Part shown: positions 6,796 to 13,786 of the stretch, one piece after another
Position numbering within the stretch: position 1 is the first letter of the stretch
Layout of the letters: each line of letters starts with the position of its first letter
Assembly (NCBI GenBank): GCA_023411035.1
Contig: JAEYPE010000125.1
Span: 1-16,852 of the forward strand
Origin: Pseudomonadota bacterium
Lineage (GTDB): Bacteria; Pseudomonadota; Alphaproteobacteria; Azospirillales; Azospirillaceae
Direction of reading: 5' to 3'
Length of the DNA: 16,852 nucleotides
Made by a program: the position numbers and the translations under genes
The notes under the pieces: generated by a model
What the model was told of the DNA's origin: nothing
The model's database searches: none
What the model saw: only the letters and a program-made list of their open reading frames with translations

Positions 6796-7779
6796 TCACC
6801 GCGGGCAGGCGAACCGGCGGCGGAACGTGAACTCCCCGACCGTGATCTCGACGTTCGCGAACAGCGCCGTGTGCTCGTTCTCCTCGTAACCGTAGTCGAT
6901 CCAGAAGGTGCGTTGCGTCCGCAACTCCACCGTCGCCGTCGGGTGCTCCGCCAGCACGGCGTCGCGGACGGCGGCGAACGCCTTAAACGCCGCGTCCGTC
7001 ACGTCCTCGGCCTCGGCCTCGGTGATCTTGACGTCCGAACGGTCGACGAGGCGGAGCGGCTGGAACTCGGTGAACCGGGCCGACAGCGTGGCGAACACCG
7101 TCGACGCCATCCCCTGTTCGGCCTCGCGCACAGCCAGCAGTCCGGCGGCGTAGCGCCGCCGCTGGCCGTCCGTGCCGTGGGTGGCGACCCAGGCGCCGAT
7201 CTGTGCGTTCCTGCGCACCTCGCGGGCGGCCTGCTCGGCCTCGCGGGCGGCCTTCCGCTCCTCCGCGGCACGGCGCACCTCGGCGTTCCGCCGGTCGGCC
7301 AGTGCACGCAGCGCCGCCAGACGCTCGCTGGTGCGCGGGTCCGCCGCGACACGGGCGGAGACGCGGCGCACCTCGCAGCGGGGCGGCCCGTAGTCCAACA
7401 GTTCGCTGTCCGGTGCCGCGAGAAACGTCTGGATTTCCCGCTCCACCGCCTCGGCGTACGCGGCGCGGGTGGCGCGGTAGGCGTCCAGCATGGCGGCGAC
7501 GGTGCCGCCGTCGACCGACGCCAGCGTCGGCCAGTGTGCACGCTGCAACGTCGTGGCGTCGACGGGGTGCACGCCGGACGTACGCCAGTCCGGCGGGCTG
7601 GTGAGGTCGGCGTGCTCGTCGGTGCCGTCCCGGCGCAGCGGCAGCCCGGCCAACGTCTCGCGCTGCTCGGGCGTGAGGTCGGCGGGCTTCACCGGGACCA
7701 CGGTGAATCCGTAGCTGTCGCGGCCAGCGCGGATTGCGGCCTGGCGGTCGACGGACACGATAGCGGTCATCGTTTTCAT
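6796..7779 (-). CDS. Hypothetical coiled-coil protein (327 aa)
   Basis: I do not recognise this protein. The start is ATG 7779 (MKTMTAIVSVDR), with a second ATG three codons in; the Shine-Dalgarno is weak. Residues 1-60 look beta/loop (a DLTPEQRETL segment). Residues 100-130 and especially 140-215 are strongly helical and charged (ALADRRNAEVRRAAEERKA, EAEQAAREVRR), a probable coiled coil. Residues 215-327 form a second helical part and a beta-rich end (ELRTQRTFWIDYGYEENEHT, EITVGEFTFRRRF). It is 17 nt downstream of the 74-aa gene, so it is co-transcribed. Confidence 0.75.
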   Translation of the reverse strand: MKTMTAIVSVDRQAAIRAGRDSYGFTVVPVKPADLTPEQRETLAGLPLRRDGTDEHADLTSPPDWRTSGVHPVDATTLQRAHWPTLASVDGGTVAAMLDAYRATRAAYAEAVEREIQTFLAAPDSELLDYGPPRCEVRRVSARVAADPRTSERLAALRALADRRNAEVRRAAEERKAAREAEQAAREVRRNAQIGAWVATHGTDGQRRRYAAGLLAVREAEQGMASTVFATLSARFTEFQPLRLVDRSDVKITEAEAEDVTDAAFKAFAAVRDAVLAEHPTATVELRTQRTFWIDYGYEENEHTALFANVEITVGEFTFRRRFACPR

Positions 7780-7796
7780 AGGAATATTTTCCGATG

Positions 7797-8021
7797 CTAG
7801 CGGCCCTGGTGGGCCTGGATGAAGTCGATCAGGTCGAGTTGGTCGGTGGTGACCGCGGCGCCTGGGCGGGTACCGCGACGCGCCCGGGTGGAGGGCGCCA
7901 GTTCGGCCAGCAGGCGACGGGCGACACGCGCGGCCTGCTGGCGGTCGGCGTGAGCGTCGAGCCAGCCCGCCAGCATGGCGCGCAGTTCGTCGTCGCTGGC
8001 GGGCGGCTGGGCGCGGCGCAT
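7797..8021 (-). CDS. Small hypothetical protein (74 aa)
   Basis: I do not recognise this protein. The ATG at 8021 lies 6 nt after the stop of the 89-aa gene with only a weak Shine-Dalgarno, so translation probably depends on the upstream gene. Residues 8-42 are an amphipathic helical segment (DELRAMLAGWLDAHADRQQA), followed by a basic linker (TRARRGTRPG) and a short helix DQLDLIDFIQAHQGR. It could be a small accessory or DNA/RNA-binding protein, but no motif settles it. Confidence 0.6.
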   Translation of the reverse strand: MRRAQPPASDDELRAMLAGWLDAHADRQQAARVARRLLAELAPSTRARRGTRPGAAVTTDQLDLIDFIQAHQGR

Positions 8022-8027
8022 GGCGGC

Positions 8028-8297
8028 TTAGGCGACGAGGGTCGGCAACATCTCGACGCGGACGCGGACGCGGGTGACGTCGAACGCGGACGGCGTGTAG
8101 ACGTCGATTTCGCAGTCCTCGACGCCCAGGCCGCTGGCGTGAGCGGCGCCGTAAACGATATCGTCCTCCAGTTCCTCGGGGGTGACCCCGGCCGCCAGGC
8201 CGGCGGCGACCTGCTGCTGGATGGCGCGGCGAACGGCGGCGGACGGCGGCGGGCGGCGGTCGGCATGCACCGTGACGTGGTAGACGGGCTTCTTCAT
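8028..8297 (-). CDS. Small hypothetical protein (89 aa)
   Basis: I do not recognise this protein. It has one of the best ribosome binding sites in the operon, GGGAGGA about 7 nt before the ATG at 8297. It starts with a strand (KPVYHVTVHADRR), has a helix with conserved-looking GVTPEELEDDIVYGA, and ends with strands (DCEIDVYTPSAF, TRVRVRVEML), giving a compact alpha/beta layout. Six nt separate it from the next gene, and the two may work as a pair. A toxin-antitoxin role was considered and not supported by any motif. Confidence 0.68.
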   Translation of the reverse strand: MKKPVYHVTVHADRRPPPSAAVRRAIQQQVAAGLAAGVTPEELEDDIVYGAAHASGLGVEDCEIDVYTPSAFDVTRVRVRVEMLPTLVA

Positions 8298-8349
8298 GGT
8301 TGGTCCTCCCTGGTTGGGGGGCGGCGCCCCTCCCTGTTGTGGTGTCGGG

Positions 8350-9513
8350 TCAGGCGGCGGCGGCGCGGAACGCGGACAGGTCGATCAGGACGCCGCCGGA
8401 CTCCCGGAGCCGCGCCGCAGCGGTGGCGCGGCGCACGCCGTCCGACGCGCGCGACGACACGTCGCTGGCGACCGCGCGCCACAGCAAATCCAGAGCCTCC
8501 AGCCGGTGCCGGTTCCAGCCCGCCAACGTGGCGGCGTGATCCGCCACGGCATCGGCCAGGGCGTGGGCGACGGACAAACCGGAGACGGGGTAGCGCTGGG
8601 GCTCCAGCCAGCCGACGGCGATTGCGATAGCGTCGCTGATCGCCGTCTTGGCCGTGGTCCGCCGGGGCTTCTTGGTCCGACGGGCGGCGTTGTAGAAGAA
8701 TCCGGAGGATTCGCCGAGCAAGAGTTCGATGTACCGATCCGAGAGGCCCGTGTCCGCCATAGTCAACCTGGTCAGCGCGAGCACTGAGGAGGCGACCGAC
8801 GTCCAGAGGCGTGCGCGGTGCGCCCCGAGCCCCAGCCGACGGCTGCCGATAGCTCCGTCAGCCGCGAAGACGACGCACGCCGCCAAATCGGCGTACAGCC
8901 GCGACGCGGACTCAGCCGTCCAGCCCAGGGCCGCGTACGCGGTGGGGGCGGGGGGCGGCGACGAGCCGAACAGCACCCGCTCGAACGAATCGTGGACGGT
9001 CTGGAGGTCGCGTTCGGTGCGGGCGACGAGTGCGGTGGCGACGGCACTCGTCAACACGAGTGCACGGGCAACGCGCCACGGCGGCGCCTCCAGGACCCGC
9101 GGGTCGTCGCCCAGGGACACGGTGATCGCGTCGTGGAGATCGAGCGTCAGCGACACCTCGGCGTCGAACCCGGCGGTCAGCAGGTCCAACGGGTCGGGCT
9201 GGTCGGCGGCGCTGATCGCGTCCGCCAGCGCCGCCCCCTCGCGGCAGATATCGACCCACTCACGGGGAGAATCAGCCGCCGCGGACTCGGCCAGCGCGGC
9301 GTTGACCAGCCCCCGCGCCGCAGCGGCGATGAGGTGGTGCGGCGGAATGCCGGTACCCGCCGCCGCCTTGGCGGGAATCAACTCCTGGATCACCCGCCCG
9401 ACGATAGCCATGACGGCCTGCTCGTCGTCAGGGTAAAAGCCGCTCTGTGCGGCCTCACCGCGCAATGCGGCGCAGCGCGCCGCAATTTTGTGCTGTTTCT
9501 GGAGATACAACAA
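8350..9513 (-). CDS. Hypothetical helical protein (387 aa)
   Basis: I do not recognise this largest operon protein. The most 5' start is TTG at 9513, served by a GGGAG box about 9 nt upstream (a second TTG follows directly). Later starts such as the ATG of MAIVGRV cannot be excluded. It is almost entirely predicted alpha-helical with many alanines and no signal peptide or catalytic motif that I can name. A basic segment RRTKKPRRTTAKT at about residues 278-290 may contact nucleic acid, and SGFFYNAA precedes it. It ends 52 nt before the next gene. It follows the spacer with the CCACCACCACAACAA tract. Confidence 0.75.
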   Translation of the reverse strand: MLYLQKQHKIAARCAALRGEAAQSGFYPDDEQAVMAIVGRVIQELIPAKAAAGTGIPPHHLIAAAARGLVNAALAESAAADSPREWVDICREGAALADAISAADQPDPLDLLTAGFDAEVSLTLDLHDAITVSLGDDPRVLEAPPWRVARALVLTSAVATALVARTERDLQTVHDSFERVLFGSSPPPAPTAYAALGWTAESASRLYADLAACVVFAADGAIGSRRLGLGAHRARLWTSVASSVLALTRLTMADTGLSDRYIELLLGESSGFFYNAARRTKKPRRTTAKTAISDAIAIAVGWLEPQRYPVSGLSVAHALADAVADHAATLAGWNRHRLEALDLLWRAVASDVSSRASDGVRRATAAARLRESGGVLIDLSAFRAAAA

Positions 9514-9565
9514 GGCAAGGCACTCCCGTTGCGGGACGGCGTTCCGTCCCGCTGATGACGTCGGA

Positions 9566-9580
9566 TTGTTGTGGTGGTGG
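9566..9580 (-). repeat. Second copy of the CCACCACCACAACAA spacer motif
   Basis: TTGTTGTGGTGGTGG on the plus strand is identical to 6778-6792. It lies about 7 nt after the stop of the 193-aa gene and 52 nt before the start of the 387-aa gene. A shorter relative (TTGTGGTG) lies near 8338-8345 just after the stop of the 387-aa gene. All are in operon spacers shortly after stop codons. Confidence 0.6.
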
Positions 9581-9587
9581 TCTGGGG

Positions 9588-10169
9588 CTAGTTCAGCGCC
9601 CGGCGGTCAGGCGCGGTGTCGGGGGCGAGGACGGCGACGGTGAGTCCGTCGCGGGTGTGCTCCGCCAGAATCTTGGCGTACCCGGCAATCACCGAAATCG
9701 CCTCGTCGGCGTTGGAGTGCGCCGAAACCGAGTAGCGGCCGCGGAGGACGCCGTCGTCCATCCTGGGCAGGCTGGAGACGATCAGCCACGGCGCGCCCGG
9801 CGCGGTCTCCGGAGGCTCGTAGAGGAAAAACCGGGGCTCCGGCGCATGGTCGACGAACGTCGACGGACGTTCGGACAGCCGCGACAGCGGCAGCACCAGC
9901 GTCTCGGACCCGTCGGCCGTGCGCAGGACCTCAGCCGGACGGTCGAGCGCCACCTGGACGGCCACACGGTCTGTGTCGGTCTCGACGAGAGCGACGAAAC
10001 CAGCCCCCTCAGCGTCGACGAGGTCGTGCTCAATCGTGCCGACGACGACGTCGGGCGCGATACCGGGCGCCGGGGACAGGTACCACACGATGCGCAGCCA
10101 CTCACGCGCGGGGCGGGTACGCAGGACGGTTTCACCCTCGGGTGTCACGTAAGCGTTAATTTTGTACAT
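9588..10169 (-). CDS. Hypothetical beta-rich protein (193 aa)
   Basis: I do not recognise this protein. The ATG at 10169 has a clear GGGAG Shine-Dalgarno 7 nt upstream. The sequence is rich in strand-like segments (MYKINAYVTPEGETVL, EWLRIVWYLSP, DVVVGTIEHDLVD, RYSVSAHSN) with a C-terminal helix (DEAISVIAGYAKILAEHT). No signal peptide, membrane segment or catalytic motif is visible. It is 25 nt downstream of the excisionase-like gene and so belongs to the repressor-controlled operon as its second gene. Confidence 0.75.
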   Translation of the reverse strand: MYKINAYVTPEGETVLRTRPAREWLRIVWYLSPAPGIAPDVVVGTIEHDLVDAEGAGFVALVETDTDRVAVQVALDRPAEVLRTADGSETLVLPLSRLSERPSTFVDHAPEPRFFLYEPPETAPGAPWLIVSSLPRMDDGVLRGRYSVSAHSNADEAISVIAGYAKILAEHTRDGLTVAVLAPDTAPDRRALN

Positions 10170-10194
10170 TTTTGGCTCCCTTGCTCGCGCGGCG

Positions 10195-10398
10195 TCAGGC
10201 GGATTGCGGCCTCGGGACGACGGTGCACTGGGCGAGGAATTCGTCGATAGCCGACGTCCGGTAGTACACTCGCCCCCCGAAACGCACGTACGGGGGGCCG
10301 ACGCCCTTGCAGCGCCAGTTGGCGAGCGTTCCGCGGTGCCAGCCGTAGCGGTTGGCGACCTCAGCGGAGGTCAGGAGTTCGTTGTTGGCGTGTCGCAC
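10195..10398 (-). CDS. Excisionase-like helix-turn-helix protein (67 aa)
   Basis: It has a GTG start at 10398 with GGAGG 9 nt upstream. The protein fits the small HTH_17/excisionase family: LLTSAEVANRYGWHRGTLANW (two helices of the winged HTH), then GVGPPYVRFGGRVYYRTSAI (wing with the typical GxPxVRxGxxVxYR pattern) and DEFLAQ. Family members bind att-site DNA to drive excision or act as regulators. It is the first gene behind a promoter loaded with repressor operators, the place where an early lysogeny-switch gene would lie. It may be the recombination directionality factor for the integrase. Confidence 0.8.
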   Translation of the reverse strand: MRHANNELLTSAEVANRYGWHRGTLANWRCKGVGPPYVRFGGRVYYRTSAIDEFLAQCTVVPRPQSA

Positions 10399-10428
10399 TG
10401 TGGGCTACCTCCGTGGGAATCTGAGGTA

Positions 10429-10457
10429 ACCCTACTCCCAAAAACGTAACTAGTCAA
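10429..10457 (-). promoter_or_regulatory. Operon promoter (TTGACT-N17-TAGGGT)
   Basis: On the minus strand TTGACT (10457-10452) and TAGGGT (10434-10429) are spaced by exactly 17 nt, about 30 nt upstream of the excisionase-like start. A repressor half-site (AACGTAAC on plus, 10443-10450) fills the spacer and a GGTAAC (10425-10430) overlaps the -10, so repressor binding should block RNA polymerase. Confidence 0.62.
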
Positions 10458-10477
10458 CACCATAAGATATAATATAT

Positions 10478-10493
10478 AACGTAACGTTACGTT
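10478..10493. promoter_or_regulatory. Palindromic operator AACGTAACGTTACGTT
   Basis: This 16-bp sequence is its own reverse complement. The half-site GTTACGTT recurs at 10443-10450 (inverted) and at 11245-11252. It lies 20 bp upstream of the operon -35 and just after the repressor gene stop. It is the probable high-affinity site for the repressor encoded next to it. Confidence 0.72.
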
Positions 10494-10501
10494 TCGGCCC
10501 C

Positions 10502-11206
10502 TCAGGCGTAGGAGACGGCCGCGACCCTGTGGATCGAGGCCACTGCGGGCAGCCGAACCGGTGCACCGCTGGGCGACGTCAGGGTGATCGCGTCTCCGTC
10601 CCGGCCGACAAGCCGGTACAGGCCCAGGTCGCCGGTTGGCGACACGACGAGCACCCGGCTGCCGACCGCCAAATCGTTTGTTGCCGGGGCGACGAAAACG
10701 GTGTCGCCATTACCGGCGAACGGCTCGAACGCGCGCGAAAGATCGGGGGTCACCACCACGACACCGTATCCAGCCGGATCCAGGCGCAGGGTTGTTGTCG
10801 GTGCCGTTGTTGTTGCCGGTGACGGTGACACCGCCGCCGCCGGCGGCGCAGGAACGGCAGGCACAGCACCGCGGGCGACCTCTGCGCTGTCCGGAGCGTC
10901 GCCGGTGTCGGTGTCGGCGGTGCCCAGCATGGACGGCGCCCGCGGGTGCCTTGGGCCGGTGCCGAAAAACAGCCACCCTGGCGTGACTCCGAGCGCGCGG
11001 GCGATACCGTCCCGAAGCGCGGCGTCGCGCGGCACCCGGCCGGACGCGGCGACGTGGTGCAAAATCGGGCGGGCGGTATCGAACCGGACCCCGCTGATCT
11101 CGCACGCCAGCCGCCCGAGCTGGGCCAATTCCAGGTTTTTGGCGGCCATCGCATCGCGCAATCGCGCGCTGATTGCCGCCGTTTCGTCCGCGCTCCGTCG
11201 TGCCAC
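10502..11206 (-). CDS. Phage-type XRE repressor with S24-like C-terminal domain
   Basis: The protein has 234 aa, with a GTG at 11206 and a strong GGAGG 6 nt upstream. Residues 10-85 form an XRE-like HTH domain ending in the usual ALGVTPGWLFFGTG. Residues 90-140 are a Pro/Ala/Thr linker. Residues 145-234 resemble the S24 (LexA/CI) domain: AFEPFAGNGDTVFVAP, VGSRVLVVSPTGDLGLYRL, then ITLTSPSG and a final HRVAAVSYA. By alignment to the pattern SMEPxxxxGD and VKRL, the nucleophilic Ser is Ala159 and the general-base Lys is Tyr197, so self-cleavage is probably lost. The gene sits between two promoters that carry shared operator half-sites and likely represses both the downstream operon and itself. 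The HTH assignment is good. The lost dyad is inferred. Confidence 0.78.
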   Translation of the reverse strand: MARRSADETAAISARLRDAMAAKNLELAQLGRLACEISGVRFDTARPILHHVAASGRVPRDAALRDGIARALGVTPGWLFFGTGPRHPRAPSMLGTADTDTGDAPDSAEVARGAVPAVPAPPAAAVSPSPATTTAPTTTLRLDPAGYGVVVVTPDLSRAFEPFAGNGDTVFVAPATNDLAVGSRVLVVSPTGDLGLYRLVGRDGDAITLTSPSGAPVRLPAVASIHRVAAVSYA

Positions 11207-11232
11207 GTCCGCCTCCGTTGTTGCCTCGGCAC

Positions 11233-11261
11233 ACGTTACCGCACGTTACGTTTCCCGACAA
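11233..11261 (-). promoter_or_regulatory. Repressor promoter with overlapping operators
   Basis: On the minus strand TTGTCG (11261-11256) and TAACGT (11238-11233) are 17 nt apart, just upstream of the repressor start. The plus-strand half-sites GTTACC (11235-11240) and GTTACGTT (11245-11252) are 10 bp apart, one helical turn, and cover the -10 and spacer. This arrangement indicates autorepression. Confidence 0.58.
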
Positions 11262-11289
11262 TCGGAATGCTGATAAATAGAACGCATTG

Positions 11290-13041
11290 TCACGACGGCG
11301 AGAAATCCTTGCGTGCCCGTGCCAGCGCGATAGCGCGCTCCGGACTCAGTTCGGCGGCGGGGGCCTCCAGCAGCAGGATCTCGACGGCGCGCACCGCCAG
11401 CGCGTCGCGCTCGGCTGCCGTGGTGCCCGGCGGCAGGACGTAGCCCTCCAGGGCCGCGGTCACCCTCGCGGTTGCGTCCGCCCTGGCGTCTGCGGCGGCC
11501 TGCCGTTCAGCTACCAGGGCCGCCAGCACCGCCTCGACGGCCTGGGCGGTCGGCTTGGCGTAGTAGTCCGCCGCCAGCGACGCGACGCGCTCCAGGTCGG
11601 CCTCAGGTTCGTCGGCGGCGACGGCCGCGATGATGGCTTGCTCGCGGTGCGCCACCTCGACGGCCAGCCGGACCGCGTCATTGGGAGCGTGGCCGTAGGC
11701 ATAGAATCGCCCAGCCACCCGCCGCACCCGCGGGCGCAGCGCCGACGGCACGGCCGCCCAGACGATTGGAGACACACGGCGCGGGCAATCCCCGCGTTCC
11801 TGCCTCGCCCGCTGCTCCGCGAGTTCCGCAAGCCATTGCGATTCGCAGTCTTGCCGGTGGCGGGGGTCCTGCGACAGCGCGCGAGCCTGGGCTGACTGCA
11901 CGTTGCGCCACCGCGACTCCGCCGCGTCCGCGGCGCGGCGCAGCCGGAGGAACGCGGCGTCGTCCTCCGCCGACAGCGTCGTCCCGGCCGGGACGACCCA
12001 GGCATCCCATGGGTTCAGGGGGGCGGCGTGCTCGTGAATCCTCAGCCCGTGGGCTGCGGCCCAGACCGCGAGTACCCTCGATTCGGCCGTCGGCCACCAC
12101 TCCGGCGGAGGGGGTTCCACCGGCGCGACCGTGACCGTGGTCGACGGCCAGACGAACGGAGCGGTGTACCAACCGTCAGGGACCGTGACACTCGGCGTGA
12201 GACTGCTCGTGTCCGGAGTATAAAGAGAACCAGAGGCCACGCCCTCGCAGGTTGCGGGACCTTCCTCGGAGTGCAATTCCTCCCTACTACGGACGCGACC
12301 AGTGTCAGGCCTAATCTCACGGTCAGCGGCGTTCCGTGCCGCCCGCTGACGGCGGTACCGCGTACTCCGGCTGACACCGGCCAATTCCGTGGGGGTGTGC
12401 GCTACTGCAACCGACTGGGAGGGCTCCGGCAGGGGTTCTACCGCCACTCCAGCGGCACGGCGCACCGCGTCGGCTGCTGCCGCCTCGGCGGCGTTCCGTG
12501 CCGCTGCCAGACGGCGGAAATAAGTGCTCCTGCTGACTCCCTCGTCCTCCCAGGGCCTCGGCGTAGCAGCAGCGCGCCGCTCCTCGATTGACCGGATTCC
12601 CTGTGCGCGCCGCTCCAGCGCCTTGCGGCGGCGCTCGCTGACGACCGTAGTCAGCCCCAGGGCCTCGGCCTCGTCGTCGCCCACGTCGAACCGGCGGCGG
12701 ATCTCGGCGATTGAGTAATCCAGGCGATCCTCGCAACCCGCTGCCGTGGCGACGAGCTGTCCCGCGTCAGATAGCACCCACTCGTCGGCCTCGTTGCTGC
12801 TGCCGCCAGCGGCGGATAGCCACGCCGACAGTGCCAAGCCGACGTCGTCCGGCTGGACGGCCTGTGCGATCAGCGTGCCGATGGCGTCGATTTGCTCGGG
12901 GGTCACCGCGCCACCGCGTGCACGCACTACCTGCTGGAGGTCGGCCAACACGCGCGGGCGCGACGCCGCGCGGCGTTCGTCGATGGTCCGCCGCGCGGCG
13001 GCGGACAGCATCCTCGGCATCGGCCTACGTTTGCGCGTCAT
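11290..13041 (-). CDS. Mobile-element protein with duplicated SRST helix-turn-helix-like motif (583 aa)
   Basis: The ATG at 13041 has a GGGGG box 6 nt upstream. Residues 118-185 (a DDEAEALGLTTV segment, a basic RRRKALERR stretch, then PRPWEDEGVSRSTYFRRL) match a pattern I know from plasmid and island proteins of alphaproteobacteria (PWEAEGISRRTWYRR type), usually annotated hypothetical. The motif occurs twice: GVSRSTYFRRLAAARNAAE at 168-186 and GVSRSTRYRRQRAARNAAD at 222-240. Residues 255-315 are low-complexity, rich in Thr, Ser and Pro. Residues 315-583 are alpha-helical with an Ala-rich C-terminus. A DNA-binding or replication-linked role is likely but unproven. It is upstream of the repressor on the same strand, 83 nt away. 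Confidence 0.75.
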   Translation of the reverse strand: MTRKRRPMPRMLSAAARRTIDERRAASRPRVLADLQQVVRARGGAVTPEQIDAIGTLIAQAVQPDDVGLALSAWLSAAGGSSNEADEWVLSDAGQLVATAAGCEDRLDYSIAEIRRRFDVGDDEAEALGLTTVVSERRRKALERRAQGIRSIEERRAAATPRPWEDEGVSRSTYFRRLAAARNAAEAAAADAVRRAAGVAVEPLPEPSQSVAVAHTPTELAGVSRSTRYRRQRAARNAADREIRPDTGRVRSREELHSEEGPATCEGVASGSLYTPDTSSLTPSVTVPDGWYTAPFVWPSTTVTVAPVEPPPPEWWPTAESRVLAVWAAAHGLRIHEHAAPLNPWDAWVVPAGTTLSAEDDAAFLRLRRAADAAESRWRNVQSAQARALSQDPRHRQDCESQWLAELAEQRARQERGDCPRRVSPIVWAAVPSALRPRVRRVAGRFYAYGHAPNDAVRLAVEVAHREQAIIAAVAADEPEADLERVASLAADYYAKPTAQAVEAVLAALVAERQAAADARADATARVTAALEGYVLPPGTTAAERDALAVRAVEILLLEAPAAELSPERAIALARARKDFSPS

Positions 13042-13277
13042 ACTGCCCCCTCAGTGGTGCGGTGCTCTGGTCGGTTGATACCGCGCGCCCCTTGCCGAGC
13101 CAATAATAACAGCACGTAATCAAACCTAATAGCTAAAAACGTGATAAGTTCCCGCGCCGTGGTGCCTACTCTGCGATCTGCTGCGCGCCCGCGTCCTCGG
13201 ACATGCTTGAGGCGAACTCCGGAGGGAAAACACGTCGCAATCAACCACATAAAACTGCGGAGAGCCCAGTGTAAGGT

Positions 13278-13319
13278 GGCCAGTTTCATCATCTCGGAGT
13301 TGGGCCGATGATACTGGCC
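13278..13319. repeat. Large imperfect hairpin
   Basis: GGCCAGT-T-TCATC (13278-13290) pairs with GATGA-T-ACTGGCC (13307-13319): 12 base pairs with one T-T mismatch and a 16-nt loop. It is in the noncoding stretch between the small frameshifted gene and the 583-aa gene. It could be a terminator of the minus-strand DUF499-side transcript or a protein-binding palindrome. No T-run follows. Confidence 0.5.
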
Positions 13320-13376
13320 CCCAGCAGCATCCATAGCCGGAGTGGTGACTACCTCTTGGCCGTCGGTATCGTGGGC

Positions 13377-13403
13377 CGGAACACCAGAACACCGCGAACA
13401 CGG
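13377..13403. repeat. Degenerate GAACACC array (three units)
   Basis: Three 8-bp units GGAACACC, AGAACACC and GCGAACAC follow each other, flanked by GGCCG and CGGCC. The same unit repeats perfectly at 13794-13819 on the other side of the small gene. Confidence 0.55.
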
Positions 13404-13420
13404 CCTGCACGACACTGGCG

Positions 13421-13728
13421 TCAGGTGAGCGGCTCGCCGGGGTGCAGGGAGATGATAGTCCGGGTGCTGCCGTCCTCGAACAGGTACGTCCAGCGCCGCT
13501 CCCCTTCTTCCGTCCGCTCGGCAGCGGCCTTGAACACGTTGACGAAGACGAGGCGCTCGCCGAGGTAGCCGCGGATCGTCGTCACCAGCCCGGAGCGCTC
13601 CATTGTGTAGCGCTCCGGCCGGACCGGCGCCTGCAAGCCGGTAGCCGGTCCGACGGCCTTGTCGAACGCCTTTCCGCCAGCTTCGGGCTGGTCTCCTTCT
13701 CGGCGAAATCCTCCACCTTCGGCGGCAT
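13421..13728 (-). pseudogene. Small hypothetical gene with apparent frameshift
   Basis: A strong AGGAGG Shine-Dalgarno lies about 5 nt upstream of ATG 13728, which opens MPPKVEDFAEKETSPK and then soon terminates after frame drift. From about 13680 the coherent protein continues in another frame as GGKAFDKAVGPATG, then ERYTMERSGLVTTIRGYLG, VFVNVFKAAAER and WTYLFEDGSTRTIISLHPG, with a TGA at 13421. Joined, the two would make about 102 aa, so a one-base frameshift near 13680 is the simplest reading. Alternatively the real gene is a shorter one starting at ATG 13603 (60 aa, GGAG box about 10 nt upstream). I do not recognise the product. It lies between the two GAACACC arrays and downstream of the DUF499 gene. 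Confidence 0.5.
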
Positions 13729-13786
13729 ACGGTCCTCCTTGTTTCAGCCGCGAAAGGTATGGTGCTCCTGCCGTCTCCAAGCAAGC

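Larger units (their letters stand above)
13042..13420. other. Noncoding stretch with AT-rich island (13101-13147)
   Basis: I see no convincing gene here. An AT-rich island at 13101-13147 stands out from the GC-rich surroundings and lies 60-105 bp upstream of the 583-aa gene, so it may hold its promoter. It contains CACGTAAT (13113-13120), a 6/8 match to the repressor half-site AACGTAAC. Further right are a hairpin (13278-13319) and a GAACACC array (13377-13403), described separately. An origin or a control region is possible. Confidence 0.5.

Noticed and set aside
6421..7800. 459-aa plus-strand frame opposite the operon
   Set aside because: It spans several minus-strand genes and their spacers, has an RR/GG-rich shadow composition and no RBS. 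The packed minus-strand set has good RBSs and overlaps.
7797..8297. Toxin-antitoxin pair (74-aa and 89-aa genes)
   Set aside because: Size and spacing fit, but neither protein shows a toxin or antitoxin motif, and they lie inside a longer operon.
13038..13292. 84-aa minus-strand frame ending with an ATGA overlap on the 583-aa gene
   Set aside because: The overlap looks like coupling, but the frame uses TTA and other AT-rich codons across the AT-rich island, has no clear RBS and begins inside the hairpin; a promoter region fits better.
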